64,000 nt of DNA from Prosapia bicincta (taxonomy: Eukaryota; Arthropoda; Insecta; Hemiptera; Cercopidae). Location of the stretch: NCBI GenBank assembly GCA_036971475.1, contig JBAIZL010000001.1, forward strand, positions 107,804,850-107,868,849, written 5' to 3'. The position numbers and the translations under genes are program-made. Below, in pieces: positions 33,933-45,654 of the stretch; the first letter of the stretch is position 1; each line of letters begins with the position of its first letter. The notes below the pieces were generated by a model that was given only the letters and a program-made list of their open reading frames with translations, was not told where the DNA came from and made no database searches.

Positions 33933-36900
33933 TGTACTTCTTCTTAGATATACAGTAATCTGGACATGAAAAATCCAGACCATCAGAAATCCGGATCATG
34001 GTTTAAGTATGTAATGCGCTTGGTACCACTACAATACATTACTAATCTTAGTCCTACCTTTAGTTATAAATTAAAAGAAGATAAAACAATACCGAAAAAA
34101 TGAATTATAACTAAATTTAAAACGCTACATACACTTTATGTTTTTGTCTTTCTGTACTATGTATTAGTATCTACATTATATGTTCTTTCACTAAACTCTA
34201 TTATATTTTTTAAGCCCTCTGGCGTCTATTTTGTAATGATTCATGGTTTAATTAAAGCTTACACGCTACTCTAAACTTTAAAATAGATTAGAGTTAATGA
34301 TTTATCAATAATAAGCAATAATTAAAAGATTGTTTGTAAATCCAGATAAATTAGTAATCCGTATACATCCTGGTCCTAACTGATCCGGATTTTTTAAGCT
34401 CTACTGTGTTAATAAGTAGAGGATTTATTGACTTTCCAAACAATCAGATAATTGAATACAAAATTGTATTTTATATTCTTGAATTTTCTAGTCCATTACG
34501 TTTGGTGAATCTTAACTAATCACTTTAACAGTAGTTCATTACTATCCAAACTCTAAATTTTGTAAATTTGTGAAAACTTACTGAGACAGAACGTTTTTGA
34601 TCACTATGTGGGGATCTTCATCAGTGTCTTCTGCTTGGAGATGTTGGGACAAGTAGTGTTTTATAGTTTTATAGCTTACTGTGGCTATAGCTAAGTGCTA
34701 TAAGTTGTTATAGTGTTTACTTACTTTTTCAAAATTTATTTACTTAATTGGATATATTTGATTTCAATTCATGTGCATTTAAAATTGCATTTCATGTCTC
34801 TCATTCTGTCAGTTACTGTTATGTCTTACAACATATGCTTGGTGTGTTTTAAATGAATTCCAGAATTCATCTCCATTCTATAGATATCAAGTCAAGTATA
34901 CTTTTTGTTAAATAAAATCAACATATTTGTAATAATGTTTTTGGAAGTTTTAAGATACATCTTTTAAAATGTTTGCAATAAGTCAGTTTGACTATTATTT
35001 GCAATGAAGGGTAAGGAAGGCATAATAGATAGAATCAGGGAAGGGAGATAAAAATATCTGATCTGAAATATAATAGAAAATTATGTGTCACAAGTGCTAG
35101 GTCTTTATACACTTCACAAGGTAAAGATTTGTTTTCTAAATATCAACATATAAATGATAGTTTATGAATTTGACTTTTTTATGTATTTAAAATATGTTTT
35201 TTAATAAATGTTTGAATTCTTCTTCATTCTCTTTTCTGCAACACATGTCTCATATACCAAATCAACTCTTACAGAATCAACCTCCATGTATCGTAATAGT
35301 GAAAGCTCAATTGACCCCTCCTTTTTTCAAATACAAGATTTAAGGTAGATAAAGGTGTGATATACAAAGGTATTATCTGTAACTAGAAGGCCAGTTTGCA
35401 GTTTGAGCTCTTAGCTCAAAATTATATTCTGCTATAATGATATTTATGTACATTGAAAGAAGTATCTTTTTGTTTTTTGAATTTTGAAAAGTTATCCTCA
35501 TTTCCGTTTCTTAGGACATCTCTTATAGGTTTTAACGGTTAAAAAAATATAAACCAGGATCTGCATTTAACTCTATGTTTGGGTCTAATTTTCCCAAAGG
35601 TAATAATAGCAAGTAAAATATCTTAGACACTTCAAAAGATGAAGTAGTGTCATCAGAGTTTATTTTTGTTAAAATAGAGAGATTTAATTAAGCAAGACTA
35701 CAATAAATTATATCATCTGACGAAACTGTTTAAAGATATAAATTAAAAGAATAAAATCTATTTTTTATAAAATAAACCATTTTTTGGAAATATTGTGAGA
35801 TCCTAAACATATTTCTAGATTAACTTTTAGTACTTTGTAATATAATATAGTTTTGTAAGTACAGTAGAGTCTCGAAATTCAAGTCTCGATATTTCGAGCT
35901 TCCGTTAAATTTGAGCCTATTTCTATTTGAATCTATTTTATCTGTTTGAAAGAAAATGACGATTCTGGCTTCCAAGAAATGTTCATATCAATATGGTATG
36001 CAAAGGAAATGAGTCAGAATTCAAAGAAATATTCATATAATATTCTTCAAAGTTATTTTGTGCATTCTTAATAATGGTACTGTATTCTCCTTTTTTTCTA
36101 ATACACAAGAAGGAACGTATTTCTGCGTAATCCGAGCTCTCTGTAATCCGAGGTGGTCTCGGTCCCATTTACCTTGAATTATCGAGGCTCTACTGTATTT
36201 GTAATAATTCATATATAACTACCAAAATTATTTTTAGTCTTACCCAGTTTGTAATGCTATTTTAATGAACCCTTTTCTATTTTTCAATACAATTTTATAA
36301 GGACCTGAGTGGCAATAATTTGCTTCAGAAGCTCCTCCCACTATGATGGTTATTGCTTTGCCTTTCTTTTTATCATTTAAAAGGTACATGATGCTTTCCC
36401 ATGATACAGACACTCCTCCTGGAAATAAATATGTTTAATTTTCCAAAAATTATTAGACAAAAAAATAATTTTATAAATTTACATTAAACAATAAAAACAT
36501 GAACATTTGTTGATTCCACTTCGCGTGAGCTACTAGTAATCACTAAACACTTTTAAATGTTTTAACTTGCCTATAGTAGCACTTACTTTGCTTGTTGAGG
36601 ACGGCCTTTTCGGGAGATGTGCCCCTTTGTCAACTCAGGGACACATCTCCCGAAACGGCCGTCCTCAACAAGCAAAGTAAGTGCTACTATAGGCAAGTTT
36701 AAAACATTCTAAAAGTGTAAGTAATAAAAACATGGTATCATGCTAGTGGAATTCAAATAGCTATATATTGTTTACATGTACTTATGTTTTACATAATCAA
36801 CCATACAGCAATAATCCGGTTGTTTTTATAATTATTTTGTTACTTGCTACTCATAACTAGATTATGCAGAGTAAAACCTGATTCATTTATTCTTTGTTTC

Positions 36901-39900
36901 AGTGCTTTATATATATCATTTATTTACTATAAATAATGTAATCCTAATTTTTAGCTGTGGAAGTATAATAGTAGGTGTAGACAGTGCAGGATTTACAACT
37001 ACGCCAACCAGGCACTGTCCCAGAAAACCAAATTTTTGACAGAATTCTAACTAGTTTAAAATAAAAATCAAGAGAAGTTTTAAAATAACACCAAGGATTT
37101 AACACACAACCTTTATAAATAACAGTGAGATGGTAGTGGGTAGTAATGCCCCCATTCTCTTACACTAGTACACTGATGTACACTGCAAGCAAGGTAGGAT
37201 GATGACTCACTGTTTGGTGTATAGATATTTTTCTCCTATTTCTCTCTCATAGCCCCCTCATTCCTGCCCGCATTCACTGCAAAATGATTGCAGCTCAGAA
37301 AGTCTGTTTGCTTATAACTGATGGCAGGAAGTCTCTAGTTTTGAAACATGGCTGCTCACCTATCTCATGCCAGTCTTATCATAGCATGATAAGTCAAGTT
37401 GTTTTTAATAACATTTGTTGATTCCATCTTCGCGTGAGCTACTAGTAATTACTTACACTTTTAAATGTTTTATACTTGCCTATAGTAGCACTTACTTTGC
37501 TTGTTGAGGACGGCCGTTTCGGGAGATGTGTCCCTTTGTCACGGTCTGAGTTGACAAAGGGACACATCTCCCGAAACGGCAGTCCTCAACAAGCAAAGTA
37601 AGTGCTACTATAGGCAAGTTTAAAACATTTAAAAGTGTAAGTTGTTTTTATTGCTCAATTTGTTAAAGTTTTTGTTGTTCAAGTCTAAGAATGAGGGTGC
37701 TATTGGTTTTTCTAAAGATAAAGATTGTAGGAATGAAAAAATGCCAGTCCGAGTATTGTATCAGCTTAATTAGTAGGGGTTGAGAATGAAATTTGGGCAG
37801 TAGAAGTAAATAAACAGGTTAAAAGTGAGCAAATGACAAAAACACTGAATTTAGATGATGATATGGGTTGTAAAATAGTTGATGATTACGATGGTGATAA
37901 TGATGTTGTCAGTTATTAAGATTATAACTATTTTTTGTCTGACTTTGAATCTGACACTGCAAACTGGAATAAATGTTAAGAGTTATATAACTATGAGGAC
38001 CAATATGAAGCATTAAAAATCTGGCAAGCAGTTTAAACATTATCAAGGCTAAACCATTTAGATAAAAAAAAAACTGGTTTTTCGCCTTCCATGCAAGTTG
38101 TTTAGTAGTCATGCTAACCCAAATGCATTTAGAACTGGTTTTAATGACTGGAAAAATTCCTCACAGAGACTACTGATCATGAAAATTCTCCCTGTCATAA
38201 GAGAACATAGACCAAAATAATGAACAATTAGCTTGAATAAAGAAACTTTCAAGTTTGATAGAATTTGTATCTGGGTTTGACCCCTTTCTTGTGGATCATT
38301 TTAAATTACATGGTAATGTAGGTTCAGGAAGTATTTCATACAATTCCTAGTCAATATATGAAAGAGTGTTTTTTTATGGCTCAAAATGTTTGAAGAGATA
38401 TATTACATGAAACTAAGGAAGATTTCTGGATTGAGGTTGATTTACTCCCAATATTTTTCATATTGATCAAGCAATGTTTGTACTAAGCTGAAGGCATCGT
38501 AAGCTGAAGAGATAGTAAATTACATTGTCAGAGCTATTGGGATATTAGGTTTGGGTATCACAAAATGCCATGATCAGGCATATGACAATGCTAGTAATAT
38601 GGCAAGGGTATACATCGTTATAAAAGCCAAAATCAAAATAGTCCTTAGGCCGAATAAGTCCCATGTACCGATCTTTCCATAAATCTGTCAGGAAATGTGG
38701 TCATTTGTTTGCGTTTTTGTTTCTTTTTTTGGTCTATCTAAAGAACTGTATCACTTTTTCAAAAGTGTAACATGTCAATGAGGGAAATATTTAAACCATA
38801 AATGCTTTGTGGTACTTGAAAACACCGTGGTTAGTAAGAAATGAGACTTGTTGAGCTCTGAAAGAAAATTGGATGGTGGTTATAGAAGCTTTAAAACTAA
38901 AACGAAAATCTTTATACCAATGTGAAAAATCTGGTTTAAGATTAAATCTTAAGACACTTTAAGACACTATAGACACTATATTTTGGAGTACCATTTTAAA
39001 AAGGTTCCAAAAAGTCAGTACCAAACTTCAAATAAAACTACAACTTCAAATAAGGTCTGGTTTGAGTGAATACGAATCTGAACAACAAAGAAAAAGAAAA
39101 AAACATTAGCTCATCATAAGTATGGGAACAATGAACCTGAAGTTTTAACAGGAACTTACCATTTTTGTGTAAAAATTTTTTATGATATGGTAGATTCTCT
39201 TAGAACTGATTTTGAAATTCAGGCAATAAAGTATAAACACCTGCAAACTTTATTTCAGTCTTTTGAAGAATTGTAGCAGATGTCTTTGTCCACAATTACT
39301 GAGAAGCCTACAAAACTATGGACAGTGTACGCAAATGTTCTTGAAGCATCAGTAATTTAAGAATGTTTACAACTTAAATCTTTTTTGTTGGAATAAATAA
39401 CATGGAAAAAAATATTTTAGTCTCCTTAGATGGAATAAACTGTTGAAAATGGAAAATGTAACTGATGTTTACTCAAATGCTGAAATTGCCTTATTGAAAT
39501 ACCTTAGTACACTGATTATAAACTGTATTGAGGAGCAGTCCTTCTCTACACTTTACCAAGTAAAAAACTACCCAAGGCCATTACTAATGAATGAAATTTT
39601 CTTACAAATTTTCTCAATATTTCATTATTTATTACACTTTTGCTATTACTTGTGACCAGACTTTTTGTTAACTAAAAGTTGTTAAATTGTTAATTTACAC
39701 TTGGAAGAAACGTTTTCGTCTTACGACTTCTTCTGCCTCGTATTTTTGCCGCTAGGAATGCTGCAGTTGTGCTTCCTCGGAACCATTTTTTTGAAAGTTA
39801 GAAATGATGTGATCAAAGAGTATGTGTGATCTGTGTCATGTTTGTTCATTTGGAACAAAAAAATGAGTTTGGAACATTCAAATGAACAAACTTGGTAAAA

Positions 39901-42900
39901 CTGTAATAAGTAATTAACAACCAGCTCATCATGAACAGCAACAAGATTTCGATGTTTTATTATGTTAATTTAATATAAAATATAATAAAAAACTTACCAT
40001 TTTTTAAATGAACATAGAAAATTACTTTCTGTCACTAATTTTGACAATTACAACATATAAAATTTCTTAATAAATAAAGTATTTAGTTAAAACATAATTA
40101 GGTATAATTTTATTCAAAAGAAAAGGAAAATATGTAATAAAAAACACCTTAAGCTTAAGAGCGATCCAAGCTTAAGCTAATTCTTTAGACTAAATCCAAG
40201 GCATAAGCCTGTATTAGGCCTTTATTTTAATTAAGAAATAAAAAGGTGGTTGTGATGCTCGTGATTACAATGAAGAGAATATTGAGTACAAATTTGTTTA
40301 CATCTGCAGAATTCCTTACGCTTTATATGTTTACTCGGTGATAACATCAGAATAAGGCTTCACAAAGTTTAGAGAGTTGTTAGTAAAACAGCTCTTATCA
40401 AAACTGTACTATAATTTAAGAAGATTAAAAATTTTCCAGCTGAATGCTAGTGGTCTTTCGCCAATAAAAATTAATAATAATAATAATAAAATATCTCATT
40501 CAAAAAACTGTATAATCATCCACTAACCAATTTTATAAAATTAAAAAGAATCATTTATATTCTGGCAAAAGCTTCCACTGTACTTAAATCGACTAAAAAA
40601 GAAACGATATTAATATACACGAAGCTGATAATTTCTAGCTGTAGATAACAACCATTACATATTTACACTAAACAACAATATAAAAGTAAAGAGAAGGTTT
40701 TTTATTAAGAAACTCAAACAAGAACAATTCTACCTAGAAGTGATATGATAAGGGTTCATAATTGAAAACTAAATTGTTAAAAATACTAAACAGGTTGTAA
40801 AATATTTATTTCAAGACTGTTTGTTGAAAGGTATTTCAAATTATATTTGTCTTGTAATTAATAAATCATTAATAATAAAAGAGGTACGTTTCATTCTAGT
40901 AGAGAGTATACAAATCAACTAAAAAGCATTAAGATTACTTCATTGATGCATAATGTGTACAATGTGCCATAACCTTTACAGATTAGCGGATTGTACCTTG
41001 GATTAAACTTAACATTTCTAAAAATAATATAGTATTAAAATCTAACATTAATACCTAAAACGCCTGCAAGCCCTAAAAAATCTTCCTAAAATAAAGTTGT
41101 TGCTTTACTTATCAAGGCATTATTCAGATTATTGCTATAAATTACAATAGAATGAGAAGTAACAAGTATTAGAAAATCTTAAAACTTAACATGACATGGA
41201 ATTATTTTGTTTTTTGAAGATATGGTGACCTACAAGACAACTTGACGGCCTACAAGGGAATGTATCATGATTGCAATTTGTAAGCAAAAGCATATAAAAA
41301 AAAACTAAAGTGTTAAATTTACATTGATAAATAACCAATACTTTCTGATATTTCTCAGCAGATGTATTGCACACTTAGTCAATACATTGTTCAATGCTGA
41401 TCATGCAGATCCATGAACAATGAACTGATCAAGTGCAAAACACTTCTGTTGAGAAATATCAATCAGTAAGTAATAGTTTTCTGCAAGTAAATTGATAAAT
41501 AAGCGTTTATTCAAGGATCTCAAGATTTGCAACCCAACAATTGTAAAATGGTTGTGATAACTTCAACTTTGAAAAAATTAAAGTATGCTAAATATTAAAG
41601 TCAAAGCGGGTTGAATTGAAGCAAAAAAAAGTAATAATTGTTGTTATAAAAACCCTAAAGAATAAGGACAAAACAAATGCTTGCAAATAAAACAGATTTT
41701 ATTTTGCAATGCAAATTTTGCTCTTCATTGCATAATGTATTATTTTATTAAGTTTTATACTTCCATTTTTATTAAATAACATTTATGCCATTTAACTATT
41801 TTGTATAGTATAGATCAAAAAATTAATATCTAATAACCATGGACGTAATTACAAGTTTGTTTCTAGGGGGGCACAAGTTTGTCCTGGTGGTATCTAATGG
41901 GATCAAGGGTATTCCCCCCAAAAAAATAAAGAACAGGTAAAGCTTATCAAAATTCAGCCGACATCCAAAAACTTATTATAAGGTACATGATTCAAGAAGA
42001 TTCAAATAAAGTTCATATATTTCTTTGAACTTACAGTCATATTTAGAAAATAACTCGCATATGATCAAAATAACAACTGATAATGCAAAGAATATTTCTT
42101 ATCAGCACTATTATTATTTTTGGTGTATCTTAATGAGTTAGTTATAAGTTTTTCATTATAAAAAAATAATATACTGTTCAGAAGGTTGGGGGAAATGCCC
42201 TTCCTTACCCCTCTTACTCCACATATGCAAATAACTAGAACCACTTTTTCACTGTTTTACGAAACGTTGAATCTTTCCTTATTTGGTAATTAATTGTTTA
42301 TATAATTCCATGTATTATGTAAATATATTTATTAACTTTTACAATCATTTTATCAAATAAACATATTTAATAGTTTCCCAAGCTAACAACATTTTATAGG
42401 GTTTCCTATCATATTTTTTAAAAGAATAAAGTAAACATACCTACTCCTAGTATAATCTCTCTGGAAAATGGAACATAGAAATGTAAATTTATTGTAGTAA
42501 TATAGAGTTTTATGTTTGGAAAAAGGCTGCTAAAATTTGAATAGGATGTAGCAAAGTTTCCAAAAGCACTGGAACACAGCACACCATGAGGATAAATACA
42601 CAGCAAGTAATTTTGATCAGCTGGTAGATCTGCTGTTTTGTGTAAACTTAGTGGAAAGTAGTTGTAGAAGTAGTACCAACATCGTAATTGCCGAATCCAT
42701 TCTGACCTAAAAAATGAGTATCAATGAGAATCTGAGAGTAAAGGGAATCTATTATAGTAAATTTTACAAAATGAATTTTAATGAAAATTTCAAATTAAAA
42801 TTCTTTGAGCAACTCATGAATATTATTATTAATGATAGTAAAACTTTAATATTATTTTTATAGTATTACAAACTTGTAAAACTTTTAATTTAAATAAATG

Positions 42901-45092
42901 TTTAAAAAACGCATTGAGAAAGAAATTTGTTTGAACACATTATGCAATCTTTGACAGTGTCTCACTAAAAATTAATTTACTAAAATCATAAGTTCATCAT
43001 GTTGATTTATTAGTTTAATAACAACACTTTGGGTATGTTAAAAACGACAGATTAAAATTCAAAACAGTTTGCATACCTAAGAATTAAAAAGTAGCCTACT
43101 AGATGTCGTTGTTTCCAGAATAGGCCTCCTATATGCCTATTCATAATATTAAAAAAACATTTCAAAACATTTCACATTGACTGCCCCCTCATGACTTTAC
43201 ATACATACATACACACACACACACTTTAAAAACAGCCATATCTAGAAAATTTTTTTTAAAAAACACGGTACATTATTAAAGGAACAACATCAAATATTTC
43301 CTTTCAAATCTATGATAGTTGAACATACAGAAGTATTGCTTGTGAACAAAATTGCAATTAATATACCGTTTACAAGGGCACCTAACTACTATAGATACAC
43401 CTTATTATAAGTCACACAGTAAAACCACTCCCTACAGCCACCTACATTTTACAGAACTCGTTATTTTATTCTGTTATCTATTATGGTGCTTTAACACTAT
43501 TCCTTTGACATAGAAATTTTATAAATCTCTCTCTCAACAATGGATATTCCCTTTACTGTTAAAATAAATCGCTGCCTGTGCATGGGAAATGTTATGTTAA
43601 GAGTGCAAAATTGCCCTATGTGTAAAGTTTCTTCTTTTGGTAAGTATGAATCATCATTCTTGCTAGTGTACAGTATTAAAATACCTATCTCTTCATGCAT
43701 GTCAATGTGATATCCATCAATGATATAGAATTCCAAAAACTTTATTTTGCTTTCCATCAATATTACGTCAGTCATTAAAACTGTTGTGGATGATAATTTA
43801 GTAATAGTAAGATGCATGTTAGCTAAAACACTTGTACATATGTTAGTATGTTACTCATTTTTATAGTAACAATTACTTTTGTGATTGTTGAAGATCCGTG
43901 TTTCGGGAGATGTGTCATATTGTCTACTCAAACCGCATCTCAGACCATTAGGGTTTTAGTTGACAATGGAACAGATCTCCTGAAACGGCTGTCCTCAATC
44001 AAAAAAGTAAGTGCTACTATAGGCAATTGTAACATATTAACATATGTATAAGTGTATTTTGTTGAAAACTAGTAGCTCAAGAGAAGAAGGAATCAAATAT
44101 TATAAAATGCATATTGCTTACAAACCTGTGAAAAATATAAAAGATAAGAGGAGGTAAATGTCTAATCAGAGATGGTGGTTAGAACACATGGAAAAGCTTC
44201 AGGAAAACAGCGCCTGTTAACATTGCACAAAGCAACAGGTAAGTCTAGAGGAAAAATATACATGGACAGGTTTAATTGAAATAGCGTAGGTTTTAAGTGT
44301 CTTGAGTCAGAACTAAATTAGGATTTAAATCTGGTTGTGATTGTTTAGTTTCTTGATAGGGAGGGTAATTAGTATGAGTATGACTTTAGTAAAAACAAAA
44401 GAAAGTAATGACATACAATTTTGCTACAAATGTTTCATGTTTTTAAATAATTCAAAACAAAAATTTGAGGTAAAAACAGTAACAGAAAGCATTCTGTTTT
44501 AATCTAATTATCAGCCTTCAGGAACTCAGAAAATTATGAAAGCTATTTATATAAAAAAATAGAAGGTAAAAAAGATGGAACATTTATTATTGTATTTCAA
44601 TTATTATCATGCAATTGCCTAGAAAAGAAATTTAAAAATCTCTATGACACAAAGAATAAGAGTTCTAAAAGATCATAAAACATTTTTCTCTAATGTTTAC
44701 ACTGTTTATGAAAACTTGTAAATGGGCTCAAGATATATTTAAAAACCCACAAACCTACCTTACATTAGGTCTTGTCCTATTTGGACGACAAAAATTCATT
44801 GATCAGAGTATTTTTGTGAAGTTATCCACAAGAAGACTTGAACATATGAATTTGGATGTCTTATGTAGGCAGATAAAAGTATGGGTGGTGACACTGCTGT
44901 TTTAATGCCAGTACTGCTGTACCACATGCTAGACTTAACACATTTTTGTCTTTTGTTGTGCAGAGCAACGGTGTGATTGTCCCCTCGAATATTAAATACA
45001 GTAAAACCTCTCATATATCTAGATCAATGTGGTGACAGCCCGCCCCAGATAATGAAAAATTCGGATATGGAAGGGGTTGTATAATGATATGC

Positions 45093-45129
<37 letters not shown>

Positions 45130-45366
45130 GGTTAGTTTTGGTTGGTAAAGATATTTAGATTTTTTGGACTAGGAGACAGACAGACTTACCTTGGTAAGAG
45201 TCCACTCTGTAGTCTTGAAATAGAAACACATAAAAGCACTTAACCAATGAAATATTTCAACCACACAGTGGTCTTTGTCAATCTTTTATGTGCTTTTATG
45301 TGTTTCTATTTCCAGACTACAGAGTGGACTCTTACCAAGGTAAGTCTGTCAGTCTCCTGGTCCAAA

Positions 45367-45417
<51 letters not shown>

Positions 45418-45601
45418 TAAAACAACATAGGTTATTCAAATACAAGAATATTTATTAATTTATATCCAAAGCTTTTCGTTGGCAAACAGTATTCCTGATG
45501 ATGTTGGTACTGTTTACCAACAAAAAGCTTTGGATATAAATTAATAAATATTCTTGTATTTGAATGACCTATGTTCTTTTAAATTATTAAACAAGAAAAC
45601 G

Positions 45602-45654
<53 letters not shown>

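Noticed and set aside
41820..41945. G/C-rich patch (TTCTAGGGGGGCACAAG) as a transposon end
   Set aside because: Resembles hAT termini, but no partner end or TSD could be found.
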